Source of the DNA: Ustulina deusta
Lineage: Eukaryota > Ascomycota > Sordariomycetes > Xylariales > Xylariaceae
NCBI GenBank assembly: GCA_023159155.1
Contig: JAJNNX010000016.1
Location: forward strand, 682,001-746,000
Direction of reading: 5' to 3'
Length of the DNA stretch: 64,000 nt
The notes beneath the pieces were generated by a model that saw only the letters and a program-made list of their open reading frames with translations, ran no database searches and was not told the DNA's origin. Of this stretch, positions 49,489 through 60,738 are shown piece by piece (positions within the stretch are counted from its first letter, which is position 1; each line of letters begins with the position of its first letter). The position numbers and the translations under genes are program-made.

Positions 49489-52400
49489 ATGGCTCCTTTG
49501 CCTCACAGGTACAGAGACCGGGTTAATGACACGGCTATCCCATATCGCTTAGCGAGCCCTTCCCATGCAACGGCTCCCCTAGAGGCTTCACCTGACTTGA
49601 AAACCGAGCGCTCCTTGTTCTCCAAGGATCTGCAACCACCTCATGGATTTGGAGCTTTGTCGACGGTTCGCGACAAGCCTCGCGGGAGAACTCCCCGTGA
49701 TGGCGTCCATACCTTCGTCTCCGCTCGGGCGAAGGCTGAGAAGGCGACGACTAAGCTCAACACAAACGATGCGATCAATCACCCCGAGTTCAACGCGTAC
49801 TATAATTTCGAAGGACGTAAGATCGACGAGCTTACGCCTCTTGAAAAAAAAACTCTTGAGATGGCCGTTCACTATCCTAACATCCAAAACGGAACTATGA
49901 AGGTAAGACAGCTACTGACATCATCAAATCTGTTGCGTATGTCCTCTAACCCTTCTTACTAGGCCCCCCTATATTTCCGTACGAGATCCTTCACTCGACC
50001 ACAGGCAAACCAGCCCGACCTAGTCCGTCAGGTTTTCGGTACACCTGAGTTATTTAACAAAATTGTCGGCCACATTATTCCTCGGTCTAAGGACCTCACG
50101 AATTTATGCGCAACATCCCAGTTCTTTGCGGGCATGGTACAGTCTTTCTGGGTAAGGAATTAAGATTTTGGTTATTCTCGCCTGAGCACTAATAATTATC
50201 TAGATGCACCTCGACGCTACTAAGAATGACTTTTTGGGGTGGGATATGGACTCCCTAGTAGATGTGCGTAGGAAAGAAGCCCAGGAAGAAGAGGAGCGCA
50301 GAGAGCGAGCGAAAAATAGAGCGAATGGCTCCCAAACAGTTAAAGGGGTCCAGAAACGATTTTTCTCCCCAAGTGTCATCATCTCCCCAGTTCGCCCGCA
50401 AGATCAAGGCCCCTCACGGGAGGTGGTCGTCAACAAGGCTGGATACCCCGTGACTTCCAGTGTTAAGGAGTACGAGGAAACGGATTTTGCGAGCAGCATG
50501 ACGGCTCATTATAAGCTATGTGAGTCCTGGTTCCTCTGGTAATAGATTCTGACGACGTTATTTCTAACATCTCTCTTGTTAGTGCACCTTGTTTATCTGA
50601 ACGGGCATGCAATTAAGCACTTGATTCTCCATAGCCTGCCGTGGGTGAACGTCGAAGCATTACAGCGCATCATTCCGGAGATGGCTGTACTGGAAGCTCT
50701 CGGGGTTCACCAATGCTTCTTACTCACCCTAGGCGACACCCAACCATTCCTGCATGCCATAAATGCTATCAACGAGGAGCGTGCAAAGCTTAATCAGCCA
50801 CATATTGCCGCTGACTTCACCCCCTTTTATTACAAGGGCCCCCCTTACAAGCCGGATGGTACTGGGCATGTCGGCGAATACGGCATTGTCCCCGAAGAAA
50901 AGGATTGGCTCGACTCCAACAAGGCCGTTACAGCCCTGCTATTGAGCATTCGGGATCTATGTCACAAGGGAAGCCAGGACTTTTTCACTCCCGGCACAGG
51001 ATTCCGGTCATTCCTTGACCGGCTCCCAGTTCGCACTATGGCAAGCATTCTGGAATGCATTGAGGCTATCCATGACTACAAAACAAACAAGCATCACTCG
51101 GGCGTTGGTGTTCCTCACGGGTGCAGAACTGGCACGTACTACCCTCATGGCCACAATAAGCTTCCCCTGATATCCGAGGAGATGAAGTATGCTATGGACG
51201 TCACATTATGGCAAGACCTTATTGTCTCCTGCAACGGCCGGCCAATGCTTCAGAAAAGACTAAGTGACTTGATTGTCCTTCGTGGCGAATTCAAGCTCAC
51301 ACATTGCGTCGAATGCAAAACAGATCTGCCTGCGTGCTTCTTTATGGCCAATGTCCTGGCGCGCCGGGCAGAATGTGTCCTCTGCCATGGTTGCCAATTG
51401 GCAATTTATCTTTCTAAGCACAATTGGCATCTGTACAAGCTGAGACGCGATCTAGCCGAGCGTGTATTCAGAGGCAAGCACTCCAAGGAGCTGTCTGTGA
51501 GGAAGGTACTACGAAATATCTCTAAGCCTGCGAGAGCAGGGGCCAGAGCCAGATCTGGAAAAGAGGCTACCCCCCCGCGAGACGCTATTCTCTCTAGACC
51601 TGGCATGGTTGACACAGACTTCCACGAGGAGGCAGAAAAATTGTGGGAAGAGCTCACCATTCAGATTCCATCTCAGCTTAGAACGACCCGTGCCGCCATC
51701 GAGATTATAGATGAGATGTATGATCATCTCTCCTACAATGATCGCGTCATAAAATCGGCAAAGAGGGAAGAGCTCCAGCGCGAAGAGCTGCGGTTGGAAT
51801 ATGTGTTGGGCACCAACCAGCGGGACCGAGACAACGGATCGTTGGAGCGTCCTTGCCGCAGCTGGGAACTGAATATGCGGGATTACCGGGCTGAATTAGC
51901 CCTCGAGAATGGTCAGTTCGTCAACACTGCACCCATACCAATATTTAACTTTGAGAGCAATATTGCCTCGATGCTGGGTCGCTCGGGTGGGATGCCCGAG
52001 TACTGGAAAGATAACCTGGAAGAACCCGATGACAAGAACATCGTGGCTAAGAACTCACACGACTGTCCCAATACTACCATTTCGTCTCCAGCCAGCACTA
52101 CAGACAAAACACAGAATAAGGAACCCGGCTTTTCAAGTCCGAAAAGCAACGATTGGGACGAGGACAGCCCCGTTAAGCCGGCTAGTCATAATAGCTCTGC
52201 GACAACTTTATCGATCAATAACGGCCATTGGAGTGCTCCGAGCAGCCAAGAAGATGCGATTTTGCAGACCTCATCGTCGCCAGTTACTCCTAAAAGACCA
52301 ATCCCACCAGGGCGAGATATATACGATCAGAAGACGCCTCAACAATCGCCGTCAAGTCCTGTATATGTGGCACCAACTGAGAGTACTCTCCCAGGTCAAC

Positions 52401-52999
52401 GCCCACCTGTCCAGCCGGCACAGATTATTCCCTTTCCTGGAAATACAGCGCAGACAGTCACACCATCGCCTCGACACCTTCTCCCACACCAGCGGCGAGG
52501 GCTCCAGGTCTCTCAACCGACGCAGAGTACACCTCAAGAGAAGCCATTAACTTATGCGCGTGTGGCGTCGTCTTTGGACACCCCTTCTCATCAAGAGACA
52601 GGTTCAGAGACTCCGCGACTAGTACCAATTGTATTTCCCCATGATCGGCCAGCTCAAACAGTTGCACAGCCGCCACAACGCCTTCTACCTCATCAGGGGC
52701 GAGGACCTCAAGCGGCTCAATCAACAAAGAAAACAGTTACTGCTCCGGCATCTCAACGCCTTCTACCTCATCAGAGACGGGAACCACAGGCAACCCAACC
52801 CACAAAAAAGGCGATTATTACTCCGACATCCCAATCCGTCCCTTCCCACCAGCAGAGACCAACGCGACAGGTTTCCGCCTCCGGCACTCCTCAGCCGATC
52901 AGAAACAGAATCCTGCGCATAACACGGACGACACCAAGTACCGCCGCATCGCAATCTCAGAACACTACTGCGCCTCAGCGACGTAGCCAGGGGAACTAA
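49489..52999 (+). CDS. F-box-like fungal protein of unknown function, four exons
   Basis: Exons are 49489-49902, 49963-50151, 50204-50519 and 50583-52999. They total 3336 nt, 1111 aa, with every splice in phase. Exon 2 encodes an F-box-like helix set (about 139-201): PDLVRQVFGTPELFNKIVGH, IIPRSKDLTNLCATSQFF, AGMVQSFW. Residues 307-560 look like a leucine-rich continuation. Cys548-x2-Cys551 and Cys571-x2-Cys574-x2-Cys577 could bind zinc. The C-terminal 350 residues are Pro/Gln/Ser/Thr-rich and contain a 26-residue repeat. If the F-box is real it would be a substrate adaptor of an SCF ubiquitin ligase. The ATG at 49489 (AAAATGG context) is preferred; an in-frame ATG nine codons upstream (49462) is possible. 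Function unrecognised. Confidence 0.8.
52676..52831 (+). repeat. 78-nt tandem repeat inside the F-box-like gene
   Basis: The 21-base block beginning CAACGCCTTCTACCTCATCA recurs 78 bases later (52676 and 52754). The following Gln/Thr/Lys-rich stretch also repeats, giving 26-residue units with the core QRLLPHQ. Degenerate copies flank it near 52470 (RHLLPHQ) and 52830 (QSVPSHQ). Confidence 0.8.
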
Positions 53000-54386
53000 G
53001 CCCGGTCTTCCCAAGCACAGCGAGGGAGCTAACACAACACGGTCTAAACACTATTGCATTCGGGGGCGGCGACCAACGACACATACACCCAATGTGCTCT
53101 CTATCCATATCAAATATTTCGACTACCATCAAGGCGCGCTGCAATACCAAAGACATATACATCCGATCTAAGATATTACCACTGCATTTCATTTACGACA
53201 TACACGCGATTACGAAGCGATATATTCTTCGCATCATCTCTTTCCAGCTCTGCCGGCCGGTTTCCTCTCGTCGCTGGTTCGCCTTCATATATCATACAAA
53301 TCGATCCGTTTAACGAAGGGGGGGTTAAACATCGGATCTAAACGGTTCCATCTCAATGATCATATTTCGATGGCCATCTACCTATGGACATCAACGGACG
53401 ATATAAAAGGCATACAATCGATACGGATCACCGGTTTTCAACAGCGGAGCTTTTGCGGGAGAGAGAGGGGGCAAGGGGGGGTGGGGGGGGGTTTATGGGA
53501 AAGCTATCTACCGTCAGGTTTTTCTATTTCGCTGTCATTCCGGCATACGGCATAACAGCTACCTGGTTGGTGATGGCAAGGGTTACGACGATGGTGATGG
53601 ACACGGCATAGCATGGCGCGGCACGGCATGAGACGACATGGTGCATTGATCACGGCGCACTATTAGGGTCAGCGTTGTTTTTCACGCGATGGTTTTTATT
53701 CAAGTCACTGAGAATTTCCCCCCCGGTTTCCCCTTCTATCAGCAGCGCAGGACGTTACGCAACGGATCTCGCGCACCGCAAGGCGAATCGGGATGTTGTG
53801 TTAGGCAGAAAAGGAAGGAAAACAAAAACAAAACAAAAATCCCTCCCCCAATAAAAATGTCGTGGTTTCGCCGCCTGACGTGATGTGATATAACTATGCC
53901 CACGACGAACGATACTAACTTTATAATACTTCTGCTAACGAAATTTCATGCCAGCGTGGTACTCATTCAGAGTTCGACTAGCTCGACTGTAGACTGATTG
54001 GGCATTGTATAGGCATTCCATTGTATTATGAGTTGTGGATGGGGTGGAGGCCAGTACTGTGGCTACCGTGTGCAGTACAAATAGGTATTTATAGGTAGGT
54101 GGGTTAGGTGACATCAACTGCTTTTGCAAATAAGAACGATGGAGATATTGGTATCCAAGACGTAAAAACTTTACCGATAATGTAATAAAAATCAGTGGGC
54201 ATGTAATGAGAAATGGAGAAGGAAGAAAGATCTAGAATGCAAGGGGACCAAAAAAAGAAAAAGAAAAAAAAAGGGTATAGTTGGGAACCATGAGTAAAGG
54301 TGTAGAGACCTATACAGCTATTCTATATCTGCTGAGGGTATCATCTCTAATGTACATATAAGGTAGTATACAATGCGTAGCACAAA
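53000..54386. other. Intergenic region between convergent genes
   Basis: Downstream of the F-box-like gene and of the LysRS gene. It contains a guanine-rich tract at 53466-53492 and adenine-rich tracts near 53818 and 54249. No gene is supported. Confidence 0.5.
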
Positions 54387-56186
54387 TTACGAGCTCTTAG
54401 CAGCTTGAGAAAGGGAGACAACATTCTTCAGACTGCCAAACGAAAGAGTATCGCCGATCCTCGATGCGCCAGAAAACAACATGACGAGCCGGTCAACACC
54501 GCAGCCCCATCCACCAGTGGGAGGAAGCCCATGTTGTAGGGCTTGAACATAGCTCTCGTCGATTTCGGCCGACCCTTCCTCGCCAACTACTTTAGATTCT
54601 ACCTGGAGTTCGAATTTCCGGCGCTGTTCGAAAGGATCATTCTCTTCTTCGTACATATTGGCTATCTCGTGACCTTGGATGAACAACTCGGCGCGCGCAG
54701 ACACGAGTTGACCGGTCTTGGGGCAAACAAAAGATTTCGACAGAGGAGACATACAGGCGGGATGGTGTACAATAAACAATGGCTGGCTCAAGGACACATC
54801 CTCGAGGTAGGTTGTAGCTAAATGATCCAACAGCTTGTTGAGCACCATCCCTGAAATTGATAACGATGCATGATGCTGGGCAAGCAAACCGGTAAGCTTC
54901 TCTAGAGCATCGGGTTTTGATAAGTCCGGGAAACGGAAGCCGAGGATATCTTCAAGTGCAGGGATGAACTCGACTTGCTTCCACTGGCCCTTTGCTATCG
55001 GGAATTGTGGTTTCTGAAGAGATGTAAAGCGGGTTGCTATGACCTGATCAACGTCATGATGGAGACGAGTGATGAGACTTTCGGTTATTTGAATCAACTC
55101 TGTCAGATTGAAGTACGCCGAGTAAAATTCACAAGCGGTGAATTCTGGGTTGTGTGTTGTGTCGAGGCCCTCATTTCGGAAGGATGGACCAATCTCAAAA
55201 ACCTTATCATTACCGCCAATGACCAATCGTTTGAGCCAAAGCTCAGGAGCAATTCGCATTGACAGTCGCTTGTCGGAAAATGCCGTTGCAGCGGTCAGAA
55301 ATGGCCGTGCAATAGCGCCACCAGCGGAGTCAGCTAGAATGGGAGTCTGGACTTCGAGAAAGTCTTGTTCGTGTAAGAAATCTCGCATGGACTTGATAAT
55401 ATGAGAGCGAAGCCGAATGATGTCAGAAGTTCGTTGATTCACAAGCAAGTCGACATGTCTATTCAATATCTTGGTCTCCTCGTTGGTTAACTTTTCTGGG
55501 AGCGGTGCAAGGGCGGGGCTTAAGATAGCAGGGAGCTTGAGTGCCCCCAATGTCAGTTCACCCGATTTTGTTCGAATAGCTCTGCCTGTGACTGATATAA
55601 TATCTCCACGGCGCAATGGATGAAGAGCCTTTTTGAAATCCCCAGGGTCTAACGGGGGCGAGGCGAGGCTGCCCAGGTGTACCATGACCTGAACTTGTTG
55701 ATACCCACCTAGAATATGGATGAAAACGAGCTTGGATCCTGCCCGTCTTATGGACATGATCCTGCCTTCGAGAGTGACATTCTCCGAGGCTGGTGTTGAC
55801 GCTTCATCTTCGAACTTCCGACGAAAAGCAGGTATTGTGACGCGGTCGGTCTTGTAGTCTAGCCTGGGAAATTGGAGCACATCATACTCTTGGAGCTTCT
55901 GAACACGGCGTTCGACCGTGGCCGCACGGTCAGCTGCGGTCGCCAGTTCATTCGCTGGAATGGCAGATTCGCTGCTCGCAGATCGCCTCATTCCGGCAAT
56001 ATGAAATGCTCTCTGTTGTTGCGCGATACACGAGAAGGACTTGCTACGTGCGTTGGTGCAAGAGGCAAAGAGCCGAGAATACACAGCCCTGTTAGCCGGT
56101 GGCAGCCCCAATAGATACGGGCGCAAAAAGCGCAGACATTGAGGGCTATCCATTTCGATGGCCTTTGAGCAAGTCAGCTTGTACAT
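54387..56186 (-). CDS. MSK1: Mitochondrial lysyl-tRNA synthetase (class II)
   Basis: Single exon. It is 599 aa from the ATG at 56186, or 588 aa from a second ATG at 56153. The N terminus is basic, with Arg/Ser/Leu and few acidic residues, as expected for a mitochondrial presequence. The anticodon-binding OB fold is seen in VTLEGRIMSIRRAGSKLVFI. Class II motifs follow: motif 1 region FLEVQTPILADSAGGAIARP, motif 2 FEIGPSFRNEGLDTTHNPEF with the class-defining Arg, and motif 3 GWGCGVDRLVMLFSG with its Arg. The enzyme charges tRNA-Lys for mitochondrial translation. The frame extends upstream only through a TTG. It diverges from TIM10 across about 680 bases. Confidence 0.94.
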   Translation of the reverse strand: MYKLTCSKAIEMDSPQCLRFLRPYLLGLPPANRAVYSRLFASCTNARSKSFSCIAQQQRAFHIAGMRRSASSESAIPANELATAADRAATVERRVQKLQEYDVLQFPRLDYKTDRVTIPAFRRKFEDEASTPASENVTLEGRIMSIRRAGSKLVFIHILGGYQQVQVMVHLGSLASPPLDPGDFKKALHPLRRGDIISVTGRAIRTKSGELTLGALKLPAILSPALAPLPEKLTNEETKILNRHVDLLVNQRTSDIIRLRSHIIKSMRDFLHEQDFLEVQTPILADSAGGAIARPFLTAATAFSDKRLSMRIAPELWLKRLVIGGNDKVFEIGPSFRNEGLDTTHNPEFTACEFYSAYFNLTELIQITESLITRLHHDVDQVIATRFTSLQKPQFPIAKGQWKQVEFIPALEDILGFRFPDLSKPDALEKLTGLLAQHHASLSISGMVLNKLLDHLATTYLEDVSLSQPLFIVHHPACMSPLSKSFVCPKTGQLVSARAELFIQGHEIANMYEEENDPFEQRRKFELQVESKVVGEEGSAEIDESYVQALQHGLPPTGGWGCGVDRLVMLFSGASRIGDTLSFGSLKNVVSLSQAAKSS

Positions 56187-56862
56187 CGGTCGGATTGGAG
56201 CTTCAGCATGCACAATCGACGACAATTGGGGTGGTCAGATAGGCTGGCACAGTGAGATCAAGCACCACAAATGCGGTGTCAGTCGCAACGGTTCTTAAAA
56301 GCAATATCATCATTTTTGTAGGCCGAGGTATTCATGGCAGATTCCGACTTACTCTCTCGAGGAGACGGGAAAGTCTCTACAGCGCCTCTGGATCCAAACC
56401 CAAGTGTCCCAATGTGCTCGCTGCCCTTTCACACCGGCGGTAAAATACTTGGAGTGCTGTAGGAAAGGTGCGATTATGACCAGCGAGGGGAATGTTTAGA
56501 AGTGGCGGCATAATAACGCAAGCCAGATCCTCTTCAGCGAAAACAGTTCGCCGATTATCACGAGAGGGAAATATAAGTCGAGAAATAAAAGAAATGCACG
56601 TGTCCGCAGAGACCGATGTCCTTCCGCGCTACGGGACCTCCCGTCCACAGGGCTTTTTTTCTGCCAGCGCAGCTGCCAATGGCATAACGATTATCCGGCA
56701 CACCGCCTTCCTATTATAGCAACGGGGGTCTATTTTGGCCTGAAAGCCGGAGCCGTGCATCTTGCAAAAGACTGCTTATTCATTCATTGCATTTTACAAC
56801 AAATCCACCGTCAACATAAAACCCGGTGAATCCAATCTAGTCCACCAACAACTACCGCCAAT
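56187..56862. promoter_or_regulatory. Divergent promoter region of LysRS and TIM10 genes
   Basis: The two flanking start codons face away from each other, so both 5' regions are here. No ORF is credible. Specific factor sites cannot be assigned from sequence alone. Confidence 0.55.
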
Positions 56863-57268
56863 ATGTCGTTCCTTGGATTTGGGAGACCACAGCCTTCGTC
56901 GGAAGAGAAGATAGCTGCCGTCGAGACTGAAATGAAGCTCCTCGGCGAGATGGCCAACCGGTATGTTTGACCGTTGCGAAGTCAACAATAAACCTGGTCG
57001 TGTGCCGGCTTTCCTATTGCTCGAAAAAGCATCGTTTAGCTCGGGGGGTATGATGTGCTCACAATTGTCGTTTATTAGCCTCACCAAAGCATGCCAACAG
57101 AAGTGCGTTCCCCACGACTACCGCGAGGCCGAACTCAATAAGGGCGAGAGCGTCTGCCTCGACCGGTGCGCTGCCAAATTCTTCGATGTCCACCTGAAAG
57201 TGTCCGAGCTGCTTCAACAAGAGTCACAACGAAGTGGTGGCGGTGGTGGTTTCGGCTTCGGCGCTTAA
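56863..57268 (+). CDS. TIM10: Mitochondrial intermembrane-space chaperone TIM10
   Basis: Exons are 56863-56960 and 57079-57268. They total 288 nt, 95 aa. The N terminus [16 protein letters not shown] and the helix [13 protein letters not shown] match TIM10. The twin Cx3C motifs are CQQKC and CLDRC, 16 residues apart, joined by the ELNKGES turn. TIM10 forms a hexamer with TIM9 that escorts hydrophobic precursors to the inner membrane. The 118-nt intron starts GTATGT and splits the codon for Arg33 just before the first Cx3C motif. The glycine-rich end [10 protein letters not shown] follows the last helix. Confidence 0.95.
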
Positions 57269-58845
57269 GTCCGTGAAAAAACAATCATGAGATGGACTCA
57301 TGCGACGCCGACATGGCGCACACATAGAACTGGGCCTTTTTGGCACGGTCTCTCATACTGCTAGAACTGTACGATTACAAGTGACACCAGGGCATGCGAT
57401 GACGACTTTGCATATATTATACCCGGTGAGCTTTGTGGGATTCAGGGAGAGCGGGTTTTGTAAGGTCCTGGAGCATTCTGTATTTATGCATGGACTTGGG
57501 CCAACCGAAGTAAGGCTTGATAATGGAATAATTCCTCTCACGAAACATTCGTGTCCAACTTGGTGGGAATGCTCTGAAGATCCCGTCCGAGGCTGCAGCG
57601 ATAGACTGAATAAACCAAGAGGCGCCTGCAATTCCCAAGTAAGGCATACACATCTCTGCTCTGAGTTGGCCGGGGTGCCTTGATGATGGTTTATGTAACG
57701 AAATCGGGGTACTCTCCCAATCAGAAGCGGAATTGCCAATAGGCTGCGGGTCCTGCAATCGTGTTGGGTTGTTTGGATGCGAGCCTCGGTTCAGGAGGTC
57801 GTTGCACACAACATCGACAGGTGCAGATATCTGTATGGACAGCCTATGACCGGCGAGAATCGGCTACGATATCTGTCCCGTGATAAGCCTGCAGCCACAT
57901 GTTGGACGACCTGCCGGACCAACGGGTATGGAGGCTTGCCTGGAACTGTTCGGGGTTTGTTGTTGATCGCACATGCGTCAAGCTCATTGCAAGGGGATTG
58001 GTGAAGAACCGCTATCCATCGATATTTTACAAAGCACCCGGGAAGACTCGATTTTTGCATGGAATCTTGCTCATGTTTATAACGCGCATCGACTTAAAGA
58101 CGCGCAAATTAGTAACACGAATGGATTATTATATCATGGTTTCTTCCAGGTACCTAGTGCTGTGTTTCGTCCGTTCTGCCGTTCGTTAGACCCAAGGACA
58201 AGGAGCGAGTACACTAAACTCACTTAGCGACTTTAGCGGAAGTGGGGTGCATAACCTGTGGGGCATTCCCCTATCAGGCCTAGAGCACTTCCGCCATTGG
58301 CTTCGGAGTTCGGTGTGTCCAGTTAGGGAGCGTCAAGTTCCTACCTACCTACACTAAGCAGATTATAGATACCGGACCCCTTGACACTTCCTCAGCAAGA
58401 CGGAGGAGTTGGGTTCGGATTTGGGAGACGCAGTCGCCTTAATCCCCACCACCGTTGTTGTCGTACCACTTTTACCCTCGCTTCACTTCAACACGCCACT
58501 CGGTCAAGCCCCATCCATCAGTTTATTACTCGGACATCGAAGAGCTTGCGACACAATGGACTTCGTTTGATATTTTGCTTGAGATCCGCCTGGGTCCGCC
58601 CCGTCCGTCATCGTCACGTCGACCCTCCGAGGCATTCGCCGAGTTAGGCAACCCATCCGACTCGGCGGCATCGCGCATTGCTTCCTTGAACCACCCCGCA
58701 GTGGTGGCGGACACGAAAGCGTTGACCCTGCTTCCTTCGATTTCGGGTTCAACCGACCTCCCACAAGTCCGGCCGCTCTCCGAGACTTCCACGCTGTCTG
58801 TCCGCCGCACGCACCGAAATCCCCATCTGCCTTGTTCTGCATACT
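57269..58845. other. Intergenic region with an inverted repeat
   Basis: Frames at 57300-57683, 57353-57809 and 57773-58230 lack family features. A 9-bp inverted repeat (58236-58244 with 58286-58294) encloses a GGGG-CATT-CCCC hairpin. CTACCTACCTAC is at 58341. The last 400 bases should be the promoter and leader of the adenylate kinase gene. Confidence 0.5.
58236..58294. repeat. Nested inverted repeat (possible hairpin)
   Basis: Outer arms GCGGAAGTG and CACTTCCGC are perfect complements separated by 41 bases. The loop contains a second small stem GGGG/CCCC. This could be a hairpin in RNA, a transcription terminator-like fold or a decayed miniature element; the sequence does not decide. Confidence 0.5.
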
Positions 58846-59658
58846 ATGCGCCTTCGCCGAGCGGCCCGTGTGATCCTCGTCGGCGCGCCGGGAGTTGGCA
58901 AGGGGACCCAATCCGAACGCCTGCTCTCACGCTTCCCCCAACTGTCAGCCATCTCGTCCGGCGACCTCCTCCGCCACAATGTCAAGAACCGCACACCTCT
59001 TGGCATCAAGGTCGAGCAGACCATGAAGACGGGTGGCTTAGTTCCCGATGAAATGATTCTTCGCTTGATTGCCAACGAGCTTTCCCGGCGCGGGTGGATC
59101 GCGGGTGGTCAGCCTAGTTTCATGGCCTTTGCACCCGCTGCCTCGGGTGATGCCGCGTCTGCAATCGACGCCGCTACAGATCAAGCCATTCCCGGTATAG
59201 ATACAAACCCAAATGCAGGCGCAAGTCTGTCACGCCAAGCATCCGAGGATCCATCGGCCTCGTTCCTGCTTGACGGGTTCCCACGCACCGCAGTCCAGGC
59301 CGAGCGACTGGACGACGTTGTGCCTATCAACTGGGTGGTATCCCTCCAGACACCCTTCGAGGTGATCATGGAGCGCATATCGTCGCGGTGGGTGCACGAG
59401 CCATCAGGTCGTATATACAATACCACATTCAACACCCCAAAAGTACCAGGACGTGACGATATCACGGGCGAGCCACTTGTACAGCGCGCCGATGATAGCG
59501 AGGAGGTCTACCGGGCGCGTTTCCAGAAGTTCCAGGAGACTAGTGAACCTTTATTAGAGCATTATGCCAAGAAAGGCGTTTTGTGGGAGGTTCACGGCCT
59601 CAGTAGTGATGAGATTACCCCCAAGCTGGTTCACGAGTTCGAGAGACGGTTCCTATGA
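58846..59658 (+). CDS. ADK2: Adenylate kinase, mitochondrial GTP:AMP phosphotransferase type
   Basis: Single exon, 270 aa. The P-loop GAPGVGKGTQ is at residues 13-22, the AMP-binding SSGDLLR at 38-43, and FLLDGFPRT at 140-148. The LID (about 185-220, SGRIYNTTFNTPKVPGRDDI) is long and lacks zinc cysteines. This pattern fits the matrix enzyme that uses GTP to phosphorylate AMP. The Arg-rich start MRLRRAAR may act in targeting. A 50-residue Ala/Asp/Ser-rich segment (about 86-137) is inserted between the AMP-binding helix and the FLLDGFPRT strand, so the protein is longer than the usual 220-230 aa. Assignment to ADK2 rather than ADK1 rests on the LID and N terminus. Confidence 0.9.
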   Translation: MRLRRAARVILVGAPGVGKGTQSERLLSRFPQLSAISSGDLLRHNVKNRTPLGIKVEQTMKTGGLVPDEMILRLIANELSRRGWIAGGQPSFMAFAPAASGDAASAIDAATDQAIPGIDTNPNAGASLSRQASEDPSASFLLDGFPRTAVQAERLDDVVPINWVVSLQTPFEVIMERISSRWVHEPSGRIYNTTFNTPKVPGRDDITGEPLVQRADDSEEVYRARFQKFQETSEPLLEHYAKKGVLWEVHGLSSDEITPKLVHEFERRFL

Positions 59659-60738
59659 TGAAGCCAGTCTGCTGCCTGCCACAGGTCGTCTCCTCGATTA
59701 GTGTGAATTATCAAGTTAGACACACATGTCTAGCAGGAGGAGTTACGTACATTGCGGCCGAGGACGTAGAGTTTTAGGGAATATCAACGAGCGGCTTGAA
59801 ACCCAACACACATCCGGAATATGAAGGAACGCGTATTGTGGCATTATATATATATTATATATATAGTTAGACGATCTTGTCGTTGGTGTACAAATAGGAT
59901 GGAAGATGATCACTTGGTGGATGGTTCAACGTTTCGGAAACGCTGGAGTTTATCGACAACTTGGAATAATTATTGTATTCAACATATTGCGACTTTCTCT
60001 GCTTCGTCTTAAAGCAGTAGTGAATCAATGCTCATCTCGTTTCAATCGCTACCCCACGTGTTCGAACATAGCTCTATCCGATACTGGTCTAATTGGTAGC
60101 TTCTGGCTTCATGTGTGTGTACCTGTCTAACCTGCTTAAGATTAGTGCGTATTACCCCACTATGTAGTCTACCGGTAGAAGCTGATCCGAGACATACCTC
60201 AGCTGAGCAAAGAGGCAAATGGGGGAGCTACCAAAGTATCGCATCGTCACTCCTTCGAGATCTGCCTGGCTACCTCTCCTCCGGGATGCCTTTTAACTTC
60301 GAATGGCTACACTATAGAGTTGTCCAGAGCCATTCATGTACGCAAGGTGGCTCAACAAGTTTCTCGATAGCGGCGATCTCAACATTATATTTTCTGTCTT
60401 GGCTTTAGTTTGGTGTCGTGTGCCCAGTCGTAGTAGTCTCTTGAAACTGGCTTTCCCGTATTTATCCAGCTGGCACTCAACTCAGATTCGTATATCTTTC
60501 AGCCCTTCCTTCGCATTCTTCCTGTTACTCCATCCTCGCTGGATTTGCGCGACTTCGACGCTCTATTGTCCTGATGCTTCGAGGTCGCATTTGGACATGT
60601 CGGCCTGCTCTTCCGAGAGTCTCCTGAAATACCCTGTGTCTGAACAAGTCAATCGTTGCCGAGATACATCACAGTCCGGACCCTTCTTCTCCCTTCGCTC
60701 AAGCCTTGGCAGCCGGAACTTTGAGGCGTGTCACTACG
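59659..60738. other. Intergenic region upstream of the GH76-like gene
   Basis: Contains an AT microsatellite at 59843-59866. The distal part should hold the promoter and leader of the GH76-like gene. Frames at 60115-60408 and 60336-60803 show no family features. Confidence 0.5.
59843..59866. repeat. TA-dinucleotide tract
   Basis: Nearly perfect alternating TA with one interruption. It can fold back on itself and lies about 185 bases after the adenylate kinase stop codon. Confidence 0.85.
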
